6,035 nt of DNA from Nocardia sp. (GTDB lineage: Bacteria > Actinomycetota > Actinomycetes > Mycobacteriales > Mycobacteriaceae). The position numbers and the translations under genes were made by a program. Shown here in pieces: positions 1-5,997 of this stretch. The notes beneath the pieces are model-generated. The model was given only the letters and a program-made list of their open reading frames with translations. It was not told the origin of the DNA and ran no database searches. The stretch spans positions 1 through 6,035 of the forward strand of contig JABFXT010000872.1 of assembly GCA_013361595.1 (NCBI GenBank), given 5' to 3'. Each line of letters opens with the position of its first letter. Positions within the stretch are counted from its first letter, which is position 1.

Positions 1-132
1 GGCATCGATGAGCCAGGCGTTGACCGCCGTATCGAAGTAGGCGTAGTAGGTCACGTTGTTCACATGGCCGTAGTGGTCGTTGTCGGCCCACCGAGTGGGC
101 ACCGGCCAGAGCACCGGATACTGCTGGGTCAC
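1..132 (-). CDS. Acyl-CoA thioesterase, hot-dog fold (4HBT-like), N-terminal part only
   Basis: This is the first 44 codons of a gene that runs off the left edge of the window. Read from a GTG at 130-132, the frame stays open to base 1 and gives a protein starting [20 protein letters not shown]. The segment that follows, YGHVNN then [15 protein letters not shown], is the classic start of the 4-hydroxybenzoyl-CoA thioesterase/YbgC-like hot-dog family. In that family an Asp of the D-x-D-x-x-G-H-V-N-N motif (here D17 and D19) is catalytic and the following helix begins with the NN pair. Such enzymes hydrolyse acyl-CoA thioesters in the cytoplasm, but the acyl chain cannot be told from this fragment. 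The start lies 20 bases after the stop of the upstream AraC-type regulator on the same strand, which suggests co-transcription. No clear Shine-Dalgarno sequence precedes the GTG, so translational coupling is possible. The family call is firm; substrate and gene end are unknown. Confidence 0.85.
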   Translation of the reverse strand, partial: MTQQYPVLWPVPTRWADNDHYGHVNNVTYYAYFDTAVNAWLIDA

Positions 133-152
133 CCGGCCGACGATACCGGGGG

Positions 153-1106
153 TCAGCCGGCCGCGGGCACCGCGGCGGGCGCGGCGCCGAGCCGGTGATC
201 ACGGGGGCTCACCCCGAACTGTCGTTTGAACGCGGTGCTCAACGCGAAAGCGCTGCCGTACCCGACCCGGCGGGCGATCGACTCCACCGTATCCTCGGTG
301 CCCTGCAACAGATCGGCGGCCAGATCCAACCGCCATTCGGTGAGGAAGGACATCGGCGGTTCGCCGACCAGTTCGGTGAACCGCCTGGCCAACGCCGCCC
401 GCGAAACCCCCACCTCACGAGCGAGGTCGGCAACGGTCCAACTGTGCGCGGGATTGTGTTGGAGTAGCCGCAGCGCCTTGCCGACCAGCGGATCACTGTA
501 GGCGTGGTACCACGGCGGAGCCTCGTTTCCGGCGAACCAGGTGCGCAGGGTCGCGATCAGCAGCAAGTCCAGCAACCGGTCCAGTACCGCACTCTGCGCG
601 GGCTGGTCCTTGACCGTTTCCTCCACCAGCAGGCTCAGCACCCGATCGTCGGAACGGCCGCGGGGTACCACCAGCGTCCGAGGCAGCGCGCGCAGCAGAC
701 GCCGGCTCACCGCTCCCGCCTGCTCATAGGAACCCGTGACCAGTACCGTTTCCCCATCGGGGTCGTTACCCCATTGCCGCACTCCGAGACTCATCGTCTC
801 GCAGAGCACCTCGCCGTCGACCGTGGTGGTGACCTGACCGGGATTGATCAAGATCTGCGGTTCGGTGGCGGGGTCGTCGGCGACGGTGTAGGGGCTCGGC
901 CCCCGGAACACCGCCACATCACCGGCACCGAGCCGGTGGCGGCCCCCGTTTTCGGCCAGGATCCACGCATGGCCCCGGATCACGGCCGCGACGGTCAGCG
1001 GGGATTCGTCCTGGATACGCAGTGACCACGGCGGGCTCAGCAGCGACCGCAACACGAACGCGCCCCGCGCCCTCGGGCCCTCCAGCAGCGCCGCCAATGC
1101 ATCCAC
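153..1106 (-). CDS. AraC-family transcriptional regulator with N-terminal cupin domain
   Basis: A 317-residue regulator. Residues 1 to about 190 form a cupin-type sensor resembling the Cupin_6 (AraC-binding-like) family; recognisable pieces are [17 protein letters not shown] at the start, [32 protein letters not shown] and ILINPGQ. Residues 205-305 form the two-helix-turn-helix DNA-binding domain. The first motif is at about 223-248 ([20 protein letters not shown]) and the second at about 274-305 ([20 protein letters not shown], then the family signature ending GVSPRDHR). The inducer is unknown. I chose the GTG at 1104-1106 because homologues of this family begin at VDAL. An in-frame GTG pair at 1206-1211 adds 35 residues, but that extension uses rare codons (ATA, AGG, TAT, GTT) and looks like leader sequence. 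The regulator is probably co-transcribed with the thioesterase that starts 20 bases downstream and may control it, which is an inference from position. The short tail is rich in alanine and proline. Confidence 0.9.
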   Translation of the reverse strand: MDALAALLEGPRARGAFVLRSLLSPPWSLRIQDESPLTVAAVIRGHAWILAENGGRHRLGAGDVAVFRGPSPYTVADDPATEPQILINPGQVTTTVDGEVLCETMSLGVRQWGNDPDGETVLVTGSYEQAGAVSRRLLRALPRTLVVPRGRSDDRVLSLLVEETVKDQPAQSAVLDRLLDLLLIATLRTWFAGNEAPPWYHAYSDPLVGKALRLLQHNPAHSWTVADLAREVGVSRAALARRFTELVGEPPMSFLTEWRLDLAADLLQGTEDTVESIARRVGYGSAFALSTAFKRQFGVSPRDHRLGAAPAAVPAAG

Positions 1107-1289
1107 TCCGCCAACGATAGCGGCGCCCTCTCCTTGGGAATACCCCCGCGACCACGGGTGATCTCGACCGCGTATCGCGTACCTTTCCGCCGACCTCGAT
1201 GCCGGCACCACCGTCCGCCCCTCCCCGCCACATCGGTGAAACCCACACGGTAGCCGCGGATACCGACAGCGGCGCCGCCGCAGCGCTTC
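1107..1289 (-). promoter_or_regulatory. 183-bp spacer upstream of the AraC-type regulator, probable promoter region
   Basis: This gap separates the ATPase stop codon from the chosen regulator start and has no convincing gene. On the minus strand it holds two ribosome-binding-like stretches: GGGAGGGG at about 1219-1226, 7 bases before the GTG pair at 1206-1211, and AAGGAG at 1130-1135, which is 23 bases before the chosen GTG at 1106 and so poorly placed for it. A perfect self-complementary GCGGCGCCGC lies at 1269-1278, shortly after the ATPase stop. It could be part of a weak terminator but has no T-run. I could not assign -35 and -10 boxes with confidence. AraC-type regulators often bind near their own promoter, so an operator here is plausible but not demonstrated by the sequence. 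Confidence 0.4.
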
Positions 1290-2429
1290 CTACAGATACA
1301 TCCCGGTCTCTGGCGCCGTGTCGTGGACCGCGATGCTGCCGGTCCCATCGCGCAGCGCGACCAGTTCGGCGAGCGTCGCACCCGACGCCGGCGCGGACGC
1401 GCCCCGGTCGCCCAGCCAGCGTCGTGCCTCGGCGGCGGACAACCGACCGATCTCCAATTGCGCGAGACAACGCCCGGGCCGGGTCACCGCGGGGTGCAAC
1501 CGGGAGAGATCCTCGTTCGTGCTGATCGCGACCAGGACGTCGCGGCCCTGCCCCAGCATGCCGTCGGTGAGATTGAGCAGCCGGGAAAGCCCTTGCCCCG
1601 ACGAGGACTTCGCCTCACTGTGGATCAGTTCGTCGCAGTCCTCGAGGATCAGCAGCCGCCAGCGGTCGGCTTCCTCGTCCTCCCCTTCGGCGCCCATGGC
1701 GGCCCGCATCAGATAACCGGGTTTGGCGAACAGCATCTCCGGATCGAGAACACAATCGGCCTGGCACCAGTCCGACCATGCGCGCGCCAGCGCTCGCAAC
1801 GCGGTCGTCTTACCGGTACCGGGCGGACCGTGCAGCAGCAGCAACCGGCCGCGGATATCGTCCGGGCGCAGGGCCATGAGCCGGTCCAGCGCGGTGGCCA
1901 CCGGTTCGCTGTAGTTGTCCCGGATCTCCGTCCACTCCGGCGTGGTGACGGCCAGCGCGCGCCGATGCGCCCCGTGCTCACCCTGGTGCCAGAAGCCCAT
2001 CTTGACCGTCGCCCGCTCGTCACCGACCGGTTCTTCGGCATCGCGGACCGATTCCGTCACAACACGTTCGGCGAGCTCGTCGCTGACCGCTGTGACCTCC
2101 ACCTGAGCGGATCGGTCCGGCCAGCGGTCGGCCCGCAGCGTCCAGCCGTCACCGAGCACCAGGATCGACCGCGTATCGGAATCGACCACCGAACGCGCGA
2201 TCCGCGATCCGGCCGGGCGCAGTTCCGCTTCCGGACGGACCCGGTCCAGCCGGCGTTTCCGGTAGTACGGCTGTGTCCCACGGCCGAAGAACCCCAGCGT
2301 GAGCATGTCCAGCAGATCGCGGGCGGTGGAATAGGAATCGAGTACGGCGTTCCAGGCCAGCAGTTCGGCGGGATCCGTGGCGGGGGTGTCGGGACCGATG
2401 AGGCGCAATGGTTCGTGGTGTTCCAGCAT
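1290..2429 (-). CDS. AAA-family ATPase with DUF5925-like N-terminal region
   Basis: A 379-residue soluble protein with no signal peptide or membrane segment. Residues 1 to about 170 are an uncharacterised domain that I associate with DUF5925. Residues about 175-345 are a classical-clade AAA module. The Walker A motif GPPGTGKTT is at 201-209 and the Walker B LLILEDCDEL at 259-268. Sensor 1, STN, is at 303-305, and the second region of homology HPAVTRPGR is at 312-320, carrying both arginines expected to act as fingers. The layout with GLSRLLNLTDGMLGQG before sensor 1 resembles BCS1-type ATPases. The full set of catalytic residues implies an active oligomeric remodelling ATPase, but its client is unknown. 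The start is uncertain: ATG at 2427-2429 is preferred, while a TTG at 2436-2438 would add three residues, and neither has a clear Shine-Dalgarno sequence. No adhesin, protease or partner subunit adjoins it, so the neighbourhood gives no functional clue. Confidence 0.88.
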   Translation of the reverse strand: MLEHHEPLRLIGPDTPATDPAELLAWNAVLDSYSTARDLLDMLTLGFFGRGTQPYYRKRRLDRVRPEAELRPAGSRIARSVVDSDTRSILVLGDGWTLRADRWPDRSAQVEVTAVSDELAERVVTESVRDAEEPVGDERATVKMGFWHQGEHGAHRRALAVTTPEWTEIRDNYSEPVATALDRLMALRPDDIRGRLLLLHGPPGTGKTTALRALARAWSDWCQADCVLDPEMLFAKPGYLMRAAMGAEGEDEEADRWRLLILEDCDELIHSEAKSSSGQGLSRLLNLTDGMLGQGRDVLVAISTNEDLSRLHPAVTRPGRCLAQLEIGRLSAAEARRWLGDRGASAPASGATLAELVALRDGTGSIAVHDTAPETGMYL

Positions 2430-2449
2430 TGCCGACAATCATCGACCCG

Positions 2450-2507
2450 GACCCGGGCAGCGTCCACCCGTTTTTCGCCCCGGGTCACCACGGCGCCCGC
2501 CGCGCCG
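2450..2507. repeat. Inverted repeats in the spacer between the reductase and ATPase genes
   Basis: The spacer between the two genes holds two separate inverted repeats. The first, 2491-2507, is a 6-bp stem (CGGCGC / GCGCCG) with a 5-base loop and lies 5 bases past the reductase stop codon. The second has perfect 8-bp arms, GACCCGGG at 2450-2457 and CCCGGGTC at 2479-2486, around a 21-base loop that includes a run of five T (five A on the transcribed-sense minus strand). Neither is followed by a T-tract in the direction of transcription, so they are at best weak terminators. The second, about 20 bases before the ATPase start, could equally be an operator or a leader hairpin. The function is not determined. 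Confidence 0.4.
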
Positions 2508-2512
2508 AGACC

Positions 2513-2962
2513 CTAGGAAGCGAGCGTCAGTTCGACCAGCGGGACGGTCTCGATCCCCTGCCCGGTCGCCTCTTCGATGACCCCGCTCAATTCTCGGTAT
2601 GCCCGTGGATGCCGCACCCGATATTCCGCCAGGACGAGCGCGGCCGTATCCGGGTCCAGCACGCGGGCCCGCGCGGGCACCCGGTAGCGGGTCCCGATAC
2701 TCACCCGGCACTGTGGTTCGGCCAGCAGATTCCGGTACCACTGGGCCTTCCCACCGAAGCCCGAGGCGATGATCACGGTGCCGGGACCGGGCCGGCTCAC
2801 GGTTTCCAGAGCGACATAACGCCTGGCTCCGGATTTGCGGCCGCGGTGTTCCAGCAGCAGCAACCGGCCTCCGAACAGGAATCCCAGCCGGGCCCGGAAC
2901 AACCAGATCGGCGAGCGGACGAACCAGCGGGACTGCAACAGTTTCGCACCGGAACTCGCCAT
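2513..2962 (-). CDS. Deazaflavin (F420H2)-dependent reductase, Ddn-like nitroreductase family
   Basis: A 149-residue protein of the small split-barrel family that includes mycobacterial Ddn, the F420H2-dependent quinone/nitro reductase. The diagnostic parts are LLLLEHRGRKSGARRYVALE (residues 34-53), where G-R-K-S-G marks the cofactor phosphate-binding segment, and the strand-turn segment IIASGFGGKAQWYRNLLAEP (64-83). The length matches the family. The amphipathic N-terminus (RSPIWLFRARLGFLFG) is typical and may contact membrane. The physiological substrate cannot be deduced; quinone, unsaturated lipid or xenobiotic reduction are all known in the family. I preferred the ATG at 2960-2962 to an in-frame GTG at 2984-2986, which would add eight residues. 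That GTG lies inside the stem of the apparent pnt terminator. Neither start has a good Shine-Dalgarno sequence. The gene appears to be transcriptionally separate from the pnt operon upstream, unless read-through occurs. Confidence 0.85.
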   Translation of the reverse strand: MASSGAKLLQSRWFVRSPIWLFRARLGFLFGGRLLLLEHRGRKSGARRYVALETVSRPGPGTVIIASGFGGKAQWYRNLLAEPQCRVSIGTRYRVPARARVLDPDTAALVLAEYRVRHPRAYRELSGVIEEATGQGIETVPLVELTLAS

Positions 2963-2980
2963 CGACCGACCGTACAACAA

Positions 2981-3033
2981 CAGCACGGCCCCGGGCGGCG
3001 CGGTGGTGAACCGCGGAGCCCGGGGCCGTGCTG
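2981..3033 (-). terminator. Intrinsic-type terminator hairpin at the end of the pnt operon
   Basis: Perfect 16-bp arms, CAGCACGGCCCCGGGC at 2981-2996 and its exact reverse complement at 3018-3033, enclose a 21-base loop. That loop can itself fold into a 6-bp inner stem (2999-3004 with 3010-3015). The outer stem begins 9 bases after the pntB stop codon. Reading in the direction of transcription, the stem is followed by TTGTTGT (2974-2980), a T-rich though interrupted tail. The position, stem strength and tail together fit a Rho-independent terminator for pntAA-pntAB-pntB. An mRNA-stabilising 3' hairpin is the alternative. Confidence 0.8.
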
Positions 3034-3042
3034 CTCCCGCGA

Positions 3043-4464
3043 CTACAGCGCTTTCAACTCCTCGGTCACCGCGCCGACGGATTTCTTCGCGTCGCCGAAC
3101 AGCATCGAGGTGTGGTCGGAGTAGAACAGCGGATTGTCGATACCGGCGAAACCGCTGTTCATCGAACGCTTCAGTACGATCACCGATTTGGCCTGGTCGA
3201 CATTGAGGACCGGCATCCCGTAGATCGGGCTGGCGGAATCCTCGCGGGCGGCCGGGTTGGTGACATCGTTGGCGCCGATGACCAGGGCGACATCGGTACG
3301 GCCGAATTCGCCGTTGATATCGTCCATTTCCTTCATGGCGTCGTAGGACACCTCGGCCTCGGCCAGCAGGACGTTCATATGGCCGGGCATCCGGCCCGCG
3401 ACCGGATGGATCGCGTACTTGACCTCGACACCCTTGGCCTCGAGCAGTCCCGCCATCTCCTTGACCGCGTGCTGCGCCTGAGCGACGGCCATACCGTAGC
3501 CGGGCACCACGATCACCTGGTTGGCGTAGGCCATCTGGATCGCGGCATCGGCGGCCGAAGTGGCCTTCGCCTGCTTCTGCTCGCCGTCACCGGAACCGGC
3601 GACGGCGCCGCCACCACCACCGAAACCGCCGGCCACGATCGCCGGGATGGACCGGTTCATCGCTTTGGCCATCAGGTTGGTCAGGATGGTGCCGGACGCG
3701 CCGACGATCATGCCCGCCACGATCATGGCGGTGTTGTTCAGCGCCAGACCGGCCGCCGCCGCGGACAGACCGGTGAGCGCGTTGAGCAGTGAGATCACCA
3801 CGGGCATATCCGCGCCGCCGATCGGCAGCACGACCATCAGGCCCAGCACACCGGCGGCCAGCAGCAGACCGACCATCCACAGCTGTGATACGCCGCCGTC
3901 GGAGGCGCCGAGGCCGATGACGACCGCGGCCCCCACCGCGGCCACCAACAGCACCAGGTTCACCAGCTGCTGCAACTTCCCCAGCCCGATCGGACGGCCG
4001 GGCAGGATCTCCTGCAGCTTGCCGAACGCGATCACCGAACCCCAGAACGAGACCGAACCGATGATCGCGGCGAACAGCGAGCCGACGATGATGTGCACCG
4101 TCGGTTCCTCGCCGTGCTGGAAGGCCGAGAAGCCGGTGGTATCGATGAACTCGGCCCAGGCGATGAGGGCGACCGTACCGCCGCCGACGCCGTTGAACGC
4201 CGCCACCAGCTGGGGCATCGCGGTCATCTTGGTGTAGCGCGCGGGCGGAACACCCAGCACCACACCGACGACGAGGCCCGCGACGATCAGGATCCAGTTG
4301 GTGCTGTCACGGACCGCGATCAATGTGGCGATCACCGCGATCGCCATACCGGCCGCCGCGATCCAGTTGCCCCGGACCGCGGTCTTCGGTCCGGTCAGCC
4401 CCATCAGACCGTAGATGAACAGGGCGAAGGACAGGATGTAGAGGATATCGACCAGATTGTCCAT
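3043..4464 (-). CDS. pntB: Proton-translocating NAD(P) transhydrogenase, beta subunit PntB
   Basis: A 473-residue membrane protein that carries most of the proton channel (domain II) and the NADP(H)-binding domain III of the transhydrogenase, which couples proton entry to hydride transfer from NADH to NADP+. Residues 1 to about 285 hold roughly nine hydrophobic helices, including the conserved PIGGADMPVVISLLN (214-228). In it D219 and N228 align with channel residues D213 and N222 of E. coli PntB as I recall that protein. A glycine-rich hinge (279-297) leads to domain III. There VPGYGMAVAQAQ (320-331) is the dinucleotide fingerprint, and HPVAGRMPGHMNVLLAEA (353-370), GANDVTNPAA (397-406) and KRSMNSGFAGIDNPLF (432-447) complete the NADP site. 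The residue equal to E. coli H91 is asparagine (N91, in AAFNGVGGG). The ATG is 3 bases after the pntAB stop, with AAGGCAGG as its binding site. This is the last gene of the operon and is followed by a terminator. Confidence 0.97.
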   Translation of the reverse strand: MDNLVDILYILSFALFIYGLMGLTGPKTAVRGNWIAAAGMAIAVIATLIAVRDSTNWILIVAGLVVGVVLGVPPARYTKMTAMPQLVAAFNGVGGGTVALIAWAEFIDTTGFSAFQHGEEPTVHIIVGSLFAAIIGSVSFWGSVIAFGKLQEILPGRPIGLGKLQQLVNLVLLVAAVGAAVVIGLGASDGGVSQLWMVGLLLAAGVLGLMVVLPIGGADMPVVISLLNALTGLSAAAAGLALNNTAMIVAGMIVGASGTILTNLMAKAMNRSIPAIVAGGFGGGGGAVAGSGDGEQKQAKATSAADAAIQMAYANQVIVVPGYGMAVAQAQHAVKEMAGLLEAKGVEVKYAIHPVAGRMPGHMNVLLAEAEVSYDAMKEMDDINGEFGRTDVALVIGANDVTNPAAREDSASPIYGMPVLNVDQAKSVIVLKRSMNSGFAGIDNPLFYSDHTSMLFGDAKKSVGAVTEELKAL

Positions 4465-4467
4465 GGG

Positions 4468-4788
4468 TCACTTACCTGCCTTCTCGGCACCCGCGGCGGG
4501 CTTCTTGCCCTTGAACATGCCCAGCATCCGGTCGGTGACCACGAAACCACCGATCACGTTGAGCGTTCCGAAGACCACGGCCACGAACAGAATGGCCTGC
4601 ACCCCGATCGAGGGGTCCTCGACCCGCCCGAGGGTGACCAGCGCACCGAGCACCACGATGCCGTGGATGGCGTTGGTACCCGACATGAGCGGCGTGTGCA
4701 GGGTATTGGGGACCTTGGAGATCACGGCGAAACCCACGAATCCGGACAGCACCAGAATCGCGATATTCGCCAGCAGCTCGGTGTACAT
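4468..4788 (-). CDS. pntAB: Proton-translocating NAD(P) transhydrogenase, small membrane subunit PntAB
   Basis: A 106-residue protein equal to the C-terminal membrane part of the single-chain PntA of E. coli, here a separate gene as in Rhodospirillum and mycobacteria. Three hydrophobic helices are visible at about 5-24, 38-58 and 64-86, followed by a charged, lysine- and alanine-rich tail. The loop and second helix hold the family signature NTLHTPLMSGTNAIHGIVV (28-46), which contains two histidines, H31 and H42; H42 lies inside the helix and is a candidate proton-channel residue. The preferred ATG (4786-4788) shares its A with the TGA stop of pntAA, and GAAGG stands 7 bases upstream. An in-frame GTG at 4789-4791 would add one residue but has poorer spacing. 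The overlap predicts translational coupling, which suits a complex needing matched subunit amounts. Confidence 0.97.
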   Translation of the reverse strand: MYTELLANIAILVLSGFVGFAVISKVPNTLHTPLMSGTNAIHGIVVLGALVTLGRVEDPSIGVQAILFVAVVFGTLNVIGGFVVTDRMLGMFKGKKPAAGAEKAGK

Positions 4789-5921
4789 CACTGCGCCTTC
4801 GTTGTCGGTTCGGCGTCACGGGTGACGCAGGAATCGGCCAGCACCTGGTCGGCGAAGTCCGGTTTCAGTTCGCCGTCGGCGAGCATCAGTTCCAGCAGCG
4901 CGGCGATGTTCTTCGAGTACAGCTCACTGGCGTGCTCGGGCATCGTGGCCGGCAGGTTCAGCGGCGAGCAGATCGTGACATCGTGTTTGACCGCGGTCTG
5001 CCCGGGCTCGGTGAGTTCGCAGTTGCCACCGGTCTCGCCGGCGAGGTCCACGATGACGCTGCCCGGTTTCATCCCGGCCACCGCCGCGGCGGTCACCAGT
5101 CGTGGTGCCGGACGTCCGGGCACCAGCGCGGTCGTGATGACCACGTCGAAACCCTTGATGGCGTCCTCGAGTGCCTGCTGCTGCTTGTCCTTCTCCGCGT
5201 CGGTGAGTTCGCGGGCGTAACCGCCCTCACCGGCGGCATCGATACCGAGATCGAGCCACTGGGCGCCCACCGAACGCACCTGGTCGGCGACCTCGGGCCG
5301 CACGTCGTAACCGGTGGTGCGCCCGCCCAGGCGTTTCGCGGTGGCCAACGCCTGCAACCCGGCCACACCGACACCGAGCACCAGCACCGTCGCCGGTTTC
5401 ACGGTCCCGGCCGCGGTGGTGAGCATCGGGAAGAAGCGGGTCGATTCCGAAGCCGCCAGCAGTACAGCCTTGTACCCGGCCACATTGGCCTGCGAGGACA
5501 GCGCGTCCATCACCTGGGCGCGCGAGATCCGCGGAATGGACTCCACCGCGAACGCCTGCACACCGGCCTTCTTCAGCGCCTCGATCTGGTTGTCGGCGTT
5601 GCGCGGGGCGAGGAATCCGATGAGTGTCTGTCCCGAGGACAGTTTGCCCACTTCGGCATCGCTGGGCGGGGCCACCTTGACGACCACATCGGCCGACCAG
5701 GGATCCCCGATCCGCGCGCCGGCCTCCTCGTAGGCGGTATCGGGAATGAGCGCGCCCGCTCCGGCTCCGGCTTCGACCACGACTTCCACGCCCTGCTTCA
5801 GCAGGGTGGGGATGATCTTCGGAACCAAGGCGACCCGCCGCTCGCCCGCGGCGGATTCGCGAACGACACCGACACGCGCCCCGCGCGACGACGAATCGCC
5901 TACGGCCTGCGTTGTCTCCAC
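4788..5921 (-). CDS. pntAA: Proton-translocating NAD(P) transhydrogenase, NAD(H)-binding subunit PntAA
   Basis: A soluble, membrane-associated subunit of about 377 residues (domain I), homologous to alanine dehydrogenase. It binds NAD(H) and passes hydride to the NADP+ held by PntB. Near the N-terminus is RVGVVRESAAGERRVALVP (15-33). The RQD-loop segment PRISRAQVMDALSSQANVAG (about 129-148) has R130, Q135 and D138 spaced as in the Rhodospirillum enzyme. The Rossmann fingerprint GVGVAGLQALATAKRLGG is at about 182-199, ending in the acidic residue of YDVR (D205). The mobile loop GEGGYARELTD is at about 230-240 with its tyrosine, and VPGRPAPRLVT at 266-276 precedes GSVIVDLAGETGGNCELTEP. The start chosen is GTG at 5919-5921, with AGGGAAG 7 bases upstream. 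The frame stays open 32 codons further, but that part has no family similarity and covers a palindrome. This is the first gene of the pnt operon. Confidence 0.97.
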   Translation of the reverse strand: METTQAVGDSSSRGARVGVVRESAAGERRVALVPKIIPTLLKQGVEVVVEAGAGAGALIPDTAYEEAGARIGDPWSADVVVKVAPPSDAEVGKLSSGQTLIGFLAPRNADNQIEALKKAGVQAFAVESIPRISRAQVMDALSSQANVAGYKAVLLAASESTRFFPMLTTAAGTVKPATVLVLGVGVAGLQALATAKRLGGRTTGYDVRPEVADQVRSVGAQWLDLGIDAAGEGGYARELTDAEKDKQQQALEDAIKGFDVVITTALVPGRPAPRLVTAAAVAGMKPGSVIVDLAGETGGNCELTEPGQTAVKHDVTICSPLNLPATMPEHASELYSKNIAALLELMLADGELKPDFADQVLADSCVTRDAEPTTKAQ

Positions 5922-5928
5922 TTGTCTG

Positions 5929-5939
5929 CTTCCCTCTCC
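5929..5939 (-). promoter_or_regulatory. Ribosome binding site of pntAA
   Basis: On the minus strand this reads GGAGAGGGAAG and ends 7 bases before the GTG at 5921. It is the strongest purine-rich match in the leader. It fixes the translation start over the longer open frame that extends to 6017. Confidence 0.75.
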
Positions 5940-5965
5940 ACTGTTTCGACCGCCGATCAACGGCG

Positions 5966-5997
5966 CGGGCGGAGGTGTCCTGGGACACCACCGCCCG
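5966..5997. promoter_or_regulatory. 32-bp near-perfect palindrome in the pntAA leader, candidate operator or leader hairpin
   Basis: Arms 5966-5980 (CGGGCGGAGGTGTCC) and 5983-5997 (GGACACCACCGCCCG) are reverse complements at 14 of 15 positions. The single mismatch is 5973/5990, and two bases lie at the centre. The inner GGTGTCC-TG-GGACACC is perfect. It sits 44 bases upstream of the pntAA start codon, outside the ribosome binding site. No T-tract follows it in the pnt direction, so it does not look like a terminator for an upstream gene. The size and two-fold symmetry fit a site for a dimeric repressor such as a TetR-type protein, or a 5' leader hairpin. Which of these applies cannot be read from the sequence. 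Confidence 0.55.

Noticed and set aside
1269..1278. The self-complementary GCGGCGCCGC after the ATPase gene, considered as a terminator.
   Set aside because: It has no loop and no T-tract in the direction of transcription, and short G+C palindromes are expected often in this composition.
1199..1525. A 108-codon plus-strand frame crossing the spacer upstream of the AraC gene.
   Set aside because: It is Arg-, Pro- and Ala-rich with no domain, most of it is antisense to the ATPase gene, and no binding site or promoter supports it.
1323..2516. A 397-codon open frame on the plus strand opposite the AAA ATPase.
   Set aside because: It mirrors the ATPase gene, has a composition rich in Arg, Gln and Pro typical of antisense frames in high-GC DNA, and shows no recognisable domain.
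1832..2870. An 18-base identical string, CAGCAGCAGCAACCGGCC, in both the ATPase gene (near 1832-1850) and the reductase gene (near 2852-2870).
   Set aside because: Both copies encode Gly-Arg-Leu-Leu-Leu-Leu in the same frame within unrelated proteins, so the match comes from preferred CTG codons and not from a mobile or regulatory repeat.
4093..5220. Long plus-strand open frames opposite the pnt genes (4093-5220 and 4932-6029).
   Set aside because: They are His-, Asp- and Gly-rich antisense products of the clearly recognised pntAA, pntAB and pntB coding sequences.
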